From the NCBI RefSeq assembly GCF_002020355.1, contig NZ_MPZV01000002.1, positions 682,001 through 746,000 on the forward strand: a stretch of 64,000 nucleotides of DNA, given 5' to 3'. Of the stretch, positions 10,948 through 19,007 are shown in pieces; position 1 is the stretch's first letter; each line of letters opens with the position of its first letter. The translations under genes were made by a program, and so were the position numbers. The notes beneath the pieces were generated by a model. It saw nothing but the letters and a program-made list of their open reading frames with translations. It searched no databases and was not told the DNA's origin. The stretch comes from Thioclava sediminum. Lineage in GTDB: Bacteria > Pseudomonadota > Alphaproteobacteria > Rhodobacterales > Rhodobacteraceae.

Positions 10948-11504
10948 TTTGGTGCCCCTCCGATCATCCCGTTCCGATCGCGGTGAATTGCCCGGACGCT
11001 TCTATGCAGTCCCATACGTGGAGGACGAGGCGGAGGCCTCGATATTCCATTGCGGTAATTTATGCCACGGCTTGATTAAATCCAAAAGAAAGAATGACAG
11101 CTAGGGACCGGCCGCACCCCTACCCTATTGCTGACGGCCCTGGCTATGCAGAAGCTTTCTTTCTGCACATTGCGGGCCTTGATCCCTGCGCCGCGAATGA
11201 CCGCTCCCCGCCCCGAACAACCTGGCTCGTCGGTTTCGGCCTTTTGTGGACATTCGCGCGACAGCCATTGCTGCCGCGCAATGCCTCCGAACCAGCATTT
11301 GGCGGCGACGTCCAGCATTGTCCGGCAGGCGAAGGCCCCACAGCGGCCAGTTCAGCCGGCCAGCTTATTGCCAGTAAGCCCGCCGGAGTTAGCTGATTGG
11401 GCGTAAAGCGGCGGGAATGGGTCAGGTCTGATTGTGGTTATTGGGAGCCGTCCAGCTGCCTGCTAACTTTCCTTCTCGGGGGAGGTGGCTCATTCATCGG
11501 CGAT
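10948..11504. other. 557-bp stretch without a recognised gene
   Basis: Short open frames exist on both strands between the CBS protein and the next hypothetical gene. None has a domain, a convincing ribosome site or consistent codon use. The stretch contains GC-rich inverted repeats without T-runs. I read it as decayed or non-coding sequence. Confidence 0.45.
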
Positions 11505-11888
11505 TCACGGCAAAAACGCCAACTCGTCTAGAGGTGCTAAGGCTCTAAAGACACCGCCCTTTTTCGCGCTATCAGTTCCGGCGCTATCAAACAGGTTGAG
11601 AAGAAGGTCATACACCGGTTCAAAATTGTCGAACCCGTCCGGTAGCGCCTGAATGGCTCTGGCTATCGCGCGATCATCCTCCTCTTCAAAAAGACCAGCA
11701 AAATCCCCGTCGATCATCTTTGCGAGGATTGGCACAGCTTGCCCTCCAGCAGCGTTGAGCGCGCTTCGTTGGCCTCTCAATCGCTCTAAGGCGTTGGCTT
11801 TGCTATTCGCGTAGACTGCTACGGTTCCATTCAATGCTTCAATCGCTTGAGCCTTCGTCACCCCCGCCTGGTTCAAGAAGTAAAACAT
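11505..11888 (-). CDS. Hypothetical protein, 127 residues
   Basis: The frame begins MFYFLNQAGVTKAQAIEALN and ends with LAPLDELAFLP. It is predicted to be soluble, mostly helical and acidic (EEEDDR near residue 70), with no signal peptide, membrane helix or known motif. No strong ribosome site precedes ATG 11888, so it could be the end of a longer decayed gene. Codon use is less GC-biased than the folate gene next door. Function unknown. Confidence 0.45.
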   Translation of the reverse strand: MFYFLNQAGVTKAQAIEALNGTVAVYANSKANALERLRGQRSALNAAGGQAVPILAKMIDGDFAGLFEEEDDRAIARAIQALPDGFDNFEPVYDLLLNLFDSAGTDSAKKGGVFRALAPLDELAFLP

Positions 11889-11968
11889 CGGCCAACCATT
11901 GGCGCTGAACTTGGGCGGATACCTTTACATAGAAGCGTGACGAGGCAGCGACACAGTTCCTCTCTGCA

Positions 11969-12616
11969 CTATCTCGTCAAATGGGTGCCATCCGACAGAA
12001 TAATTTCGTCCATCGGCACATCCCAAGGCATCGGGTAGATGGTGGGCAAGACGCAGTTTGAAAAGCCGATACCAACGATCCGCGGCTTCTTATCAAAACG
12101 GGCGAGCGTGCGGTCGTAATAGCCTCCCCCGTTTCCGAGGCGATGAAGCGTCGTGTCGACACCGACAAGGGGGACGATCACGAGGTCGGGCGTGCGAGGT
12201 TCGCCTGCGGCTGGCACGGGGATGTTCCAGACGCCGCGCACCATGCGGCAATCCGGGGTCCACGTATGGAATTCGAGCGGCGCATCTCGTTCGATGACGA
12301 CGGGCAACAGGACTTCGGCCCCGGCCTCATGTGCCTTGCCCATCCAGCCCCGCAGATCCGGTTCGCCCCGGATCGGCCAATAGACAGCCACGGTGAGGCG
12401 GGCATCGAGAGGAACTGTCCGGTCGAGACCGTCAATCAGCCGGACGGTCGCGCGCTCTCGATCTTCTGCGGACAAGGCCCGCGCGGCCACAAGCCGAGCG
12501 CGCTCCGCCCGTCTGAATCGCGCCACATCGCGTGCCGCCTCGGGATCGACCAGGTGCCCATCGACCAGAAGATGGGCAAAGCAGGCGGGGGCTCCTCCGG
12601 TAGCATCGTCATCCAT
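11969..12616 (-). CDS. 5-formyltetrahydrofolate cyclo-ligase (5,10-methenyltetrahydrofolate synthetase)
   Basis: The 215-residue enzyme belongs to the YgfA/MTHFS family, which uses ATP to convert 5-formyl-THF to 5,10-methenyl-THF. The N-terminal basic RRAERARLVAAR stretch contributes to the ATP site. The family signature is GNGGGYYDRTL near residue 165. The N-terminus is about 20 residues longer than typical. ATG 12616 begins two bases after the stop of the PACE gene, so the two are co-transcribed. This is an odd pairing: a folate enzyme with a drug-efflux protein. Confidence 0.88.
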   Translation of the reverse strand: MDDDATGGAPACFAHLLVDGHLVDPEAARDVARFRRAERARLVAARALSAEDRERATVRLIDGLDRTVPLDARLTVAVYWPIRGEPDLRGWMGKAHEAGAEVLLPVVIERDAPLEFHTWTPDCRMVRGVWNIPVPAAGEPRTPDLVIVPLVGVDTTLHRLGNGGGYYDRTLARFDKKPRIVGIGFSNCVLPTIYPMPWDVPMDEIILSDGTHLTR

Positions 12617-12618
12617 AT

Positions 12619-13047
12619 CTATGCCATCCGCTTACGTTTCTGAGGCGGAAAGATCGTATCGTATCCCCAAGTGAAAACGAAGGCGTAGACGAGGTAGAAG
12701 CCTGCAAAGGACAGTTCCATCACGACAATGGTCAGCAGGAAAGCGTCGAGCCACCATGCGAAAACCGGCAGAAGCAGGGTAAGCAGCGTCACCTCGAAAA
12801 GCACCGCGTGAGAGATCCGAATTGGCATAGTCTTACGGACATCGCCACGACGCCAGAGCAGGAGATGATCGAAGGCCAGGTTGAAAAGATAGTTCCAGGC
12901 AGTAGCCGCTGTTGCGCCAAGCACGACCAGCACGCCCATTTCCTCCATCGGATGATCGAAAGCCCAGGCGAAAAGCGGCGTTACGATGAGGAGGCCGATG
13001 ATTTCAAAGCTCACGGCTTGGCGGATACGGTCTGGGGTGCTGCGCAT
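12619..13047 (-). CDS. PACE-family efflux transporter (bacterial transmembrane pair domains)
   Basis: The 142-residue protein has four transmembrane helices in two tandem BTP repeats. The conserved features of AceI-like pumps are visible: an N-terminal RIRQAVSFEIIGLLIVTP segment with Glu in helix 1, and TAWNYLFNLAFDHLL with the Trp-Asn pair closing helix 2. The second repeat has RISHAVLFEVTLLTLLLPVF and ends FTWGYDTIFPP. Members export chlorhexidine, acriflavine or short-chain diamines by proton exchange. It is first in a two-gene operon with the folate cyclo-ligase. Confidence 0.9.
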   Translation of the reverse strand: MRSTPDRIRQAVSFEIIGLLIVTPLFAWAFDHPMEEMGVLVVLGATAATAWNYLFNLAFDHLLLWRRGDVRKTMPIRISHAVLFEVTLLTLLLPVFAWWLDAFLLTIVVMELSFAGFYLVYAFVFTWGYDTIFPPQKRKRMA

Positions 13048-13196
13048 GGAAAATGTTCAATCGTGGGTCAGGCGGTCCAGCGTGCAGAGCTTGTGATTGG
13101 GCGAGGTCATCCCCGGGAAGCCTTATGGTGGGACCCGTGCGTCCGCTTTTCAAGCATGGGCGCACGTCGCGCGGTCACGATGTCCAACCTCTCGGT

Positions 13197-13457
13197 GCGG
13201 CCCTCGCCGATCTTGTGCATCTCAAGTGCAGGGCAGCGGAGGACAGCCTCAAGGAAGCTGGCGAGCGCCTCTTCACCTTCAGCAGGCTCGACCCGTCGCA
13301 ATGGAAATCGGCCAAGACCGCAAACGCCATCAAACGCCTGAACGAGGAATTCCGCCGCCGGATCAAGACCTAGACCGTGCTGCCCTGTGCCGAGACCGTG
13401 CCGATGCTGCTTTGGGGGCTACTGGCCTCTTCTTTCGCTATTTCTGTAGACACTTGA
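13197..13457 (+). mobile_element. IS256-family transposase C-terminal remnant
   Basis: The frame matches the end of an IS256-type (mutator) transposase: RLFTFSRLDPSQWKSAKTAN, then AIKRLNEEFRRRIKT. A TAG stop at 13371-13373 sits where homologues have Gln, and TVLPCAETVPMLLWGLLAS continues in frame before similarity ends near 13430. All catalytic residues upstream are lost. Confidence 0.75.
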
Positions 13458-13548
13458 TCAGCGCTGCTATGGTCAAAACCACCAACACCAGAATAAGAAG
13501 GCCGAAAAGCCAACCGATCACCATTTCGAAACTCATTCCATTTTCCAT
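13438..13548 (-). CDS. Small single-pass membrane protein, 36 residues
   Basis: From ATG 13548 the frame encodes MENGMSFEMVIGWLFG followed by a run of Leu, Ile and Val and a short basic tail (KCLQK). This is one confident transmembrane helix. Similar tiny proteins are often found near metal-resistance and stress genes in proteobacteria, with no assigned role. An internal ATG at 13536 is an alternative start. The ribosome site is weak. It overlaps the end of the IS256 remnant on the other strand. Confidence 0.45.
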   Translation of the reverse strand: MENGMSFEMVIGWLFGLLILVLVVLTIAALIKCLQK

Positions 13549-13801
13549 GTCACTCTGGTCCACTGTTTCGTTGTCATGATCTTCGGTCGACGCGCCGCGA
13601 CGCACGCGGCTATTCGCGACTAACCATCGGCGGGCCGAGCTAATCCACTGCGAACTCCACCGCGAATGAGTGCGGAGACGAGAGCATCCCGATGCCGCGG
13701 CCATCGTTGTCTTCCATCACGCTGGGATCTCTCAAACGGCTGTTTGCTGATGCGGTCAGCACAGCGGACGATGTGCGCGGTGCCTCGAGTGGGAGCCGGC
13801 C

Positions 13802-14077
13802 TCACAGTTCGAGCGTGCGTCGAATGGCACCCGCTCCCCACAGCAGCAGGCCGGTGGTCAGCGCGCTGACCCCAACGCTGTGCGCCCATGGCCCCGCAAT
13901 GCCCGTGTCGCCGAAGGTGATGAGGGTGATGCCGGCCAACGAAAGCCCGAGCCCAGCCATGAGCCGACATTCTCCCGGGGTCGGGCACGGCCTTCGCTCG
14001 TCATAGCTCTCCTCCTTCGGCGCGGCGGGATCGCTCCCCGTCACGCTGTTCGCTCCGTTCAAATCGCTGTTTCTCAT
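13802..14077 (-). CDS. Small membrane protein of unknown function, 91 residues
   Basis: The N-terminal 38 residues are hydrophilic (with PKEESYDERRPCPTPGECR). Two predicted membrane helices follow (LMAGLGLSLAGITLITFG and SALTTGLLLWGAGAI), with a basic end. A perfect AGGAGG ribosome site lies 11 bases before ATG 14077 (complement at 14089-14094), the main reason to believe it. No family is recognised. It converges on nothing and has no operon partner. Confidence 0.55.
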   Translation of the reverse strand: MRNSDLNGANSVTGSDPAAPKEESYDERRPCPTPGECRLMAGLGLSLAGITLITFGDTGIAGPWAHSVGVSALTTGLLLWGAGAIRRTLEL

Positions 14078-14442
14078 GGCCTTGCGAACCTCCTTTCGAG
14101 ATACTCTTTCAGCGCAACGTCAGTCGCATAGATCTATAGCGCGGGTCGGGCGGGCGCCGAATTCTGCCCAATGCGCGGCTTCGAGGTTGCCCACCGGCCC
14201 GCGGCGTGTCGGAGCCTGCGGCGGAGTTCCAGGCTCCGCGGTTTTCGGAGCTTCTGACCCCGGCAGCTTCTCCCACGCCACGCTTTGCGGCCAGACGCGA
14301 TCCAAGAGACGCTGTTGACTGCCGGAAACCCTGCGGCCCGGTAAGCTCGTTTAATCCATATGCCGGTCATCTTCCGGTCGTCCGCGGGAAGCGCGGACTT
14401 CAAGTATTGCGCGATTCATAATATTGGGAAAGCAAATATAAA
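14078..14442. other. Intergenic region upstream of a LysR gene
   Basis: About 365 bases hold no recognisable gene. A GC-rich inverted repeat (GGAGCCTG...CAGGCTCC, near 14214-14240) is present without a T-run. The last 50 bases before the LysR gene are markedly AT-rich, as expected of a promoter. Confidence 0.45.
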
Positions 14443-14460
14443 TGCGATATGATATTCGCA
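14443..14460 (+). promoter_or_regulatory. Candidate LysR autoregulatory palindrome
   Basis: The 18-bp sequence TGCGATATGATATTCGCA is an inverted repeat (TGCGA, 8 bases, TCGCA) ending 21 bp before the LysR start codon. It lies in AT-rich promoter DNA. LysR proteins bind such interrupted dyads with T-N11-A cores, so autoregulation is plausible. Confidence 0.45.
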
Positions 14461-14481
14461 AATGCGATACATGGGGGATCC

Positions 14482-15324
14482 ATGAACATCGAACATGCCC
14501 GAACTTTCCTTGCCGTCGCCGATACCGGCAGCTTCGTAGCGGCCGCCGAAAGGCTTCACGTCACCCAGTCAACCGTGAGCGCTCGTATCCGAGCACTCGA
14601 AGATCAGTTGGGCACCAGGCTTTTCACTCGCAACAAGGCCGGCGCGGCGCTGACTGCGGGCGGTGGCCGGTTCCTGAAGCATGCAGCGCAGATGGTGCGA
14701 GCCCTCGAACGCGCGCGGCACGACGTCGGCCTTCCTGGACAATTCCGCGCGCGTGTCGTCATCGGTGCGCGCTTCGGCCTGTGGGAAGGGCTGATGATGA
14801 AATGGTTCGCCAATATCCAGCGGACCCATCCCCGAGTTTCGTTTCATTCCGAAATCGGCTTCGAGCCTGAACTGATGCAGGCGCTGGTCGACGGGCGGAT
14901 GGATATCGGAGTCATGTTCACCCCGCAGCGCCGTCCGATGCTCGAGCTCCTGCCATTGCTTACTGAACAGCTGGTGCTCGTCTCTACCGAACCGACCGCT
15001 AGCATGCAGCCTGACGGCTATATCCATGTCGAGTGGGGCCCGGAATTCGACAATCAGTTCCGCGCTGGCTTTCCGGAGTTTCCCGGTCCTGCACTCTCGG
15101 CCAACATCGCCTGGCTCGGCCTTCAATATCTCAAGCTCAATGGCGGCAGCGGCTATTTTCCCCGGCGTCTGGTCGAACACCAGATCGATAGCGGCGCCCT
15201 GTTCCCGGTGCCCGGTGCGCCAGTGTTCGAATTGCCGGCGTGGATCGTGATCCGCGAGGATCGCAACAAAGCGCTTGTTGATCCGATGGTCCAGAGTTTG
15301 ATGGTTGGCCTTGTGGCGCCTTGA
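14482..15324 (+). CDS. LysR-family transcriptional regulator
   Basis: The 280-residue protein begins MNIEHARTFLAVADTGSFVA, with the LysR winged helix-turn-helix (AAERLHVTQSTVSARIRALE) followed by a substrate-binding domain from about residue 88. ATG 14482 is chosen because this is where family members start; an upstream ATG at 14449 would add 11 residues outside the domain. It stands alone, with about 360 bp of empty sequence downstream, so the regulated genes are not evident. Confidence 0.88.
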   Translation: MNIEHARTFLAVADTGSFVAAAERLHVTQSTVSARIRALEDQLGTRLFTRNKAGAALTAGGGRFLKHAAQMVRALERARHDVGLPGQFRARVVIGARFGLWEGLMMKWFANIQRTHPRVSFHSEIGFEPELMQALVDGRMDIGVMFTPQRRPMLELLPLLTEQLVLVSTEPTASMQPDGYIHVEWGPEFDNQFRAGFPEFPGPALSANIAWLGLQYLKLNGGSGYFPRRLVEHQIDSGALFPVPGAPVFELPAWIVIREDRNKALVDPMVQSLMVGLVAP

Positions 15325-15682
15325 TCTGCGATCAATTTCCGCTCTTGTCCTTTCCCAGCGGCCTGTCGCTCGCGTTCGGTATCCTGCTGGAACATTCCCG
15401 ATCGGTCACCTCGTGTTCGGGCTCGCTGCGTAGTGCTTTCGCGGGATCGAAAAAACTCCTTCCGGCAAGGTTTCGTCCGCCCTTTGGTCGATCGAACCGA
15501 GTATGTCTGTCAGAGGCTTCATGCCGCGACCGAGGGTCCATAACTGATCGTTAGACGACCATCCACGCGGGAAGCAGTCGCGCCAGTTCTCTGACCGGCG
15601 CGCAAAGCGAGGTGGTGAGCAAAAGCAACCTTGGCAGCTGAGCTCTTGAATTCGTCGTTCACGGCTTCGACTTAAAAGCACG
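15325..15682. other. Intergenic stretch without a recognised gene
   Basis: The gap lies between convergent LysR and nitronate monooxygenase genes. A coding-like stretch on the minus strand near 15470-15560 has no start, no domain and no family resemblance. No clear terminator was seen. Confidence 0.4.
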
Positions 15683-16696
15683 TCAAAACGGGTGTTCCAG
15701 GAGATGACGGGCCTGCGCGACCATGCCGTCCAGACGTGCAGCGGCCGTGGGGACATCGTTGAGCGCACCCACACCCTGACCCGCATAGAGTGCCATCGCC
15801 TCCAAGTCGCCGGTCGTGGTTCGCAGCGGCGAATCCGTGCTGAAGCGCAGGCGCGGCTGCTCGCCGTCGCGGGCGATGGCCTCGCGCGGAAGACTGTCAG
15901 GGTCGTGGCCGAGGTAATGTCCGTCCAGGCTCTCGGTCACGCTATTGGCGATCACCCGCACCGCAGCGCCCTTGGGCCAATTCAGAACGAAAACATCGGT
16001 CAGAACCGTGTGGTCGCCGGTGGCCTCCGTGATTCGGGATTTGTGATAGGGATGAGCGAAGGATTCCTCGGTCGCCAGAAAGGCCGTGCCGCATTGCACG
16101 CCATCGGCGCCGATGGTCAACGCGGCGGCGAGGCCCTCGCCCGTTGCGATCCCTCCGGAGACGACGACCGGCAGGTCGGTCTGCGCAAGGATTTGCTCGG
16201 CCAGCCCGAAAGCCGGGTGTCGTCCATGCACGTGACCGCCCGCCTCGACGCCCTGCGCGATGATCACATCCGCTCCGGCCTCTTCGGCGATCCGCGCGGC
16301 CTCGACCGTGCCGACCTGATGCAGAACAAGGCAACCGGCACGTTTCACGCGGGCCACCACGTCAGGCATCACGTCCCAGAAAAAGCTGAAGGCCGGCACG
16401 CCAAGATCGAGACAGCAGGCGATCTGCGCATCGAGCAGCGCTGGTTCGGTCGCCGCGGGGATCAAGTTGACGGCAAAAGGTCGGTCAGTCGCGTCCCGCA
16501 GCGCAGTAACCTCTGCGGCGATCAGGGCTGGGTCTTCGCGCACCATGCCCAAAATCCCGTAACCGCCCGCATTGGCCACGGCGGCGGCCAGTTCCCAGCG
16601 GGAAACGCCGCCCATCCCGGCCAGCAGAACTGGCTGGGCGCACCCCAGCAGGTCGCAAAGCGGTGTGTGCAGCGGGTTTATTGGCTGGTCCGTCAT
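15683..16696 (-). CDS. Nitronate monooxygenase family flavoprotein
   Basis: The 337-residue FMN-binding TIM barrel belongs to the NMO/2-nitropropane dioxygenase family. Visible features are PVLLAGMGGVSRWELAAAVA at the first strand, GGYGILG, IIAQGVEAGGHVHG with the catalytic-region His, and the FMN phosphate loop PVVVSGGIATGEGL. The start ATG 16696 follows a GGGAGGAGCA ribosome site. It is the last gene of the operon beginning with truncated hemoglobin, 16 bp after DUF488. Members oxidise alkyl nitronates such as propionate 3-nitronate. Its presence in a putative NO-stress operon suggests detoxification of nitro compounds formed under nitrosative stress, which is inference. Confidence 0.88.
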   Translation of the reverse strand: MTDQPINPLHTPLCDLLGCAQPVLLAGMGGVSRWELAAAVANAGGYGILGMVREDPALIAAEVTALRDATDRPFAVNLIPAATEPALLDAQIACCLDLGVPAFSFFWDVMPDVVARVKRAGCLVLHQVGTVEAARIAEEAGADVIIAQGVEAGGHVHGRHPAFGLAEQILAQTDLPVVVSGGIATGEGLAAALTIGADGVQCGTAFLATEESFAHPYHKSRITEATGDHTVLTDVFVLNWPKGAAVRVIANSVTESLDGHYLGHDPDSLPREAIARDGEQPRLRFSTDSPLRTTTGDLEAMALYAGQGVGALNDVPTAAARLDGMVAQARHLLEHPF

Positions 16697-16712
16697 GCTT
16701 GCTCCTCCCGTT

Positions 16713-17102
16713 CTATAACCATTGGCGCAGGTAATCGCGTAACACGACGGCGTTATTATGTGCCTCGTCCTTTGAAGCATAAAGTAGCGTAACGACGTTC
16801 TCGCGTGCATATCCGGCGAGCTCGCGGACCAAATCGTCATGAGCGGCAAGTTCCGCCTCATAACGCGTGGTGAACTCCTGCCACCTATCAGGGTGCTCGT
16901 GGAACCAGCGCCGCAATTCGTCGCTCGGCGCGATCTCCTTGCACCAGTGAAACAGTCTGGCGCGGTCCTTCGCCATGCCGCGCGGCCAGAGACGATCGAC
17001 CAATATCCGCTTGCCATCTGACACGCGTGCCGCGCGATAGATCCGCTTGACGCGGATAAGCTCGCCAGGAGCTTCGGAGGTGGGGGGGCTTGCTGACGGC
17101 AT
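16713..17102 (-). CDS. DUF488-family protein (YeaO-like)
   Basis: The 129-residue protein has the family hallmarks IRVKRIYRAARVSDGKRILVDRLWPRGMAKD at the start and VVTLLYASKDEAHNNAVVLR near the end. (The first motif spans about residues 16-46.) The function of the family is not established. Its ATG overlaps the stop of the AhpD-like gene by one base (TGATG), so it is translationally coupled and fourth in the operon. Confidence 0.85.
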   Translation of the reverse strand: MPSASPPTSEAPGELIRVKRIYRAARVSDGKRILVDRLWPRGMAKDRARLFHWCKEIAPSDELRRWFHEHPDRWQEFTTRYEAELAAHDDLVRELAGYARENVVTLLYASKDEAHNNAVVLRDYLRQWL

Positions 17103-17446
17103 CAGCTGTCCGGCTTGTCCGTGTCGCCGATCATCTCAACTGCTTTCAGAGCATGGGTCCAAGAGGCGCCGGCGCGCATTTCCGCGGCGACCCAAATCGC
17201 TTCCATGACCTGTTCGTCCGAGGCGCCCGCACGCCGGGCGGCTTTGACATGGCTCTCGATGCACCATGGGCACTGCGTTACGTGCGCGACGGCCACGGCG
17301 ATAAGCTGCTTGCTGCGCGCATCGAGCGCCCCTTCAGTGAACACCGCTTTCGAAAATGCGCGGAAGGCGTCCTCGGTCTTCGGCGCCAAGGCATGACGCC
17401 GTTCGAAGAGATCCTTAGTTGGGTTGGGAAGATACATCTCAGACAT
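17102..17446 (-). CDS. AhpD-like carboxymuconolactone decarboxylase family protein
   Basis: The 114-residue protein has the CMD/AhpD fold signature: Cys59-Pro-Trp-Cys62 followed by His66 (CPWCIESH). This CxxC...H pattern marks the peroxidase-reductase branch rather than true decarboxylases. ATG 17446 was chosen because MSEMYLPNPTKDLF is the usual start; the open frame extends upstream into the hemerythrin gene. It overlaps that gene by eight bases and DUF488 by one. A thiol-based peroxide or nitrosothiol reduction role would suit the operon but is not shown. Confidence 0.85.
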   Translation of the reverse strand: MSEMYLPNPTKDLFERRHALAPKTEDAFRAFSKAVFTEGALDARSKQLIAVAVAHVTQCPWCIESHVKAARRAGASDEQVMEAIWVAAEMRAGASWTHALKAVEMIGDTDKPDS

Positions 17447-17924
17447 GGCCTGCGCCTTGGGTTTCGAATTGCGGGAATAACACGTCGTTTTCCAGCCGAA
17501 TATGGGCTGCCAGGTCTTCAAGAAATTCACCGACCCCGGCATAGAGCCGCGTCCAGCTTTGGCATGCACCGTCCGGCAATGTGAGATCGTTTGTCAATTG
17601 CCGGATCTGTCCGACCTCCGCCTCATGGTCGTCGTGATCCGCGCGCATCGCAGCGATCGGCCCGTCCAGCCTCGGTGCCGCGTTGCGAATGGCGGGAAAC
17701 AAAACCAGCTCCTCCTTCTTCATGTGGACTTCGAGCTCGCCGATCATCCGGTGCAGTAGCGCAGACAGCCCTGCAGGGACATCTGCTTGCCCGGCATGGA
17801 CGGTTTCCACCTTTTCCGAGAGCGCCGCCAGTTCAGGCAATTGAGTGCGATGCTTGGCGTGATACTCTGCCTCGATGTAGCGGGTGAGGCTGGCGGAATC
17901 TTGCGGGGGTAGCGGTCTCGTCAT
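17439..17924 (-). CDS. Hemerythrin-domain protein (DnrN/YtfE-like C-terminal domain)
   Basis: The 161-residue four-helix protein carries the hemerythrin HHE ligand pattern: YIEAEYHAKHR, then MIGELEVHMKKEELVLFP, ADHDDHEAEV and HIRLENDVLFP. These supply the His and Glu ligands for a di-iron site. It corresponds to the C-terminal domain of RIC proteins (YtfE/ScdA/DnrN), which repair or sense NO-damaged iron centres; the N-terminal ScdA domain is absent. It is second in the operon, 15 bp after the truncated hemoglobin gene. Confidence 0.88.
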   Translation of the reverse strand: MTRPLPPQDSASLTRYIEAEYHAKHRTQLPELAALSEKVETVHAGQADVPAGLSALLHRMIGELEVHMKKEELVLFPAIRNAAPRLDGPIAAMRADHDDHEAEVGQIRQLTNDLTLPDGACQSWTRLYAGVGEFLEDLAAHIRLENDVLFPQFETQGAGHV

Positions 17925-17939
17925 GTTGGTATCCTTTGG

Positions 17940-18416
17940 TCAGAGCAAAGAGGGGACGGTTCGGGGCGTGGCGTTCTCGACCGCCATATGCAGCGAGCGC
18001 GCGATCCGCTCGGCGCGTTCGATGAGATGGGCGGCCCCCTCGGGGGGACAGGTCTCGGTTGCGGTCTCGCGGAACAGCATCAGCCACCGTTCGAAATGAT
18101 CCCATTCCACTGGCAAGGACGCATGGACCTGCATCGGGGCGCCGTGAAAACGACCGGTCATGAGTGCGACCGAAGACCAGAACTCCACCATCCGCTGCAA
18201 ATGCGGCGCCCAGTCGGAAATCCTGGAGGCGAAGATCGGCCCGAGAACCGCATCAGCACGCACCTTGTCGTAGAAACGATGCACCAACTGGGTCAGTTTA
18301 TCCTCGTCCAAACCCGTTTGCGCCATGATCGCAGCGGTCGTTTCGGGGCGCGCGGATATGATCTGTCGATCAGCAGGTGACATGGGATCCCCCGAGAATT
18401 TGAACTTGAGGCTCAT
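17940..18416 (-). CDS. Group III truncated hemoglobin
   Basis: The 158-residue protein has a group III truncated globin fold. Features are LVHRFYDKVRADAVLGPIF (B/CD region with Phe-Tyr), WAPHLQRMVEFWSSVALM (E helix) and the proximal-His region VHASLPVEWDHFERWLMLF (F/G). The start ATG 18416 gives MSLKFKFSGD; the open frame continues upstream through the operator and is not used. Related proteins reduce or scavenge NO or support microaerobic respiration. It heads a five-gene operon, and a 23-bp NsrR-like site sits 14 bp before its start codon. Confidence 0.9.
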   Translation of the reverse strand: MSLKFKFSGDPMSPADRQIISARPETTAAIMAQTGLDEDKLTQLVHRFYDKVRADAVLGPIFASRISDWAPHLQRMVEFWSSVALMTGRFHGAPMQVHASLPVEWDHFERWLMLFRETATETCPPEGAAHLIERAERIARSLHMAVENATPRTVPSLL

Positions 18417-18429
18417 GCTATCTCCACAA

Positions 18430-18452
18430 AATAAGCATTGTAAATACCTATT
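18430..18452 (-). promoter_or_regulatory. NsrR-like Rrf2 operator A, before the truncated hemoglobin operon
   Basis: The 23-bp site has the 11-1-11 dyad layout of NsrR operators and the core GCATTGTAAATACC. The same core occurs at sites 19916-19938 and, with one change, 27988-28010. It is 14 bp upstream of the hemoglobin start codon, a repressing position. Confidence 0.65.
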
Positions 18453-18762
18453 GCGGTGAGTGTAGGATGCCCATGAACTTCGCATTCTCGCAAATTACGG
18501 GCGGAGCATTTCGAGCCGGATGGCAAGCGTCCGCGAATCTGGTCTTCCCGACCGCACGCCCTCGGCTGAATCCTTGATGCTCAAGAGGGTGCAGGGGTTA
18601 CGTTTTCGGACCGTAGCCAGAAGACACGAAACCCTTCAGCACCTCGTCCCTGGCGAAGGTTTGGTCTGGGCTTCCTGCGTGGCGCATCAACACGCGCAGG
18701 CCGTTATCGGCGGAAGAGGTGGGGCGAATTGTCGCGGCTCACAATGAATATTTGAATTACTT
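18453..18762. other. Intergenic region without a recognised gene
   Basis: The 310 bases hold only short frames. The right end leads directly into the ubiV remnant, so part of it may be degraded ubiV sequence that is no longer recognisable. Confidence 0.4.
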
Positions 18763-18861
18763 GCGCGCCTTGCCACCCTATGCGGGGAGGTCGGACTAAG
18801 TAACGGCTTCTATCACGGCGAAGCTGGGTATCGTCGGATCGCCATGGCAGCGACGGCCTGA
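18763..18861 (+). pseudogene. C-terminal remnant of a second ubiV
   Basis: Thirty-two codons read ARLATLCGEVGLSNGFYHGE, then AGYRRIAMAATA and a stop. The intact ubiV at 25286 ends with the same block (FSNGFYHGQ, AGYRRIAAAAAN). Nothing upstream resembles ubiV, so only the tail survives. It lies on the plus strand, opposite to the intact gene, about 6.5 kb away. Confidence 0.7.
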
Positions 18862-19007
18862 TGCCCGCACCTCTCGTCGCGAAATTCGCGCAACGGGGGT
18901 TGTCCATTCGGACCGGCTCACATCAGGTTGTTCGAGGAGCAGAGCGCATCAGGCGAGCGTTGCAAATGCAGGTTCGATGGTCGTTACCGAACAGACCAGC
19001 GGGTTCC

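Noticed and set aside
11076-11396. Several short overlapping frames in the gap after the CBS protein
   Set aside because: No domains, no ribosome sites, and the frames overlap on both strands.
15470-15560. Coding-like minus-strand stretch downstream of the nitronate monooxygenase gene
   Set aside because: No start, no recognised family; cannot be separated from chance.
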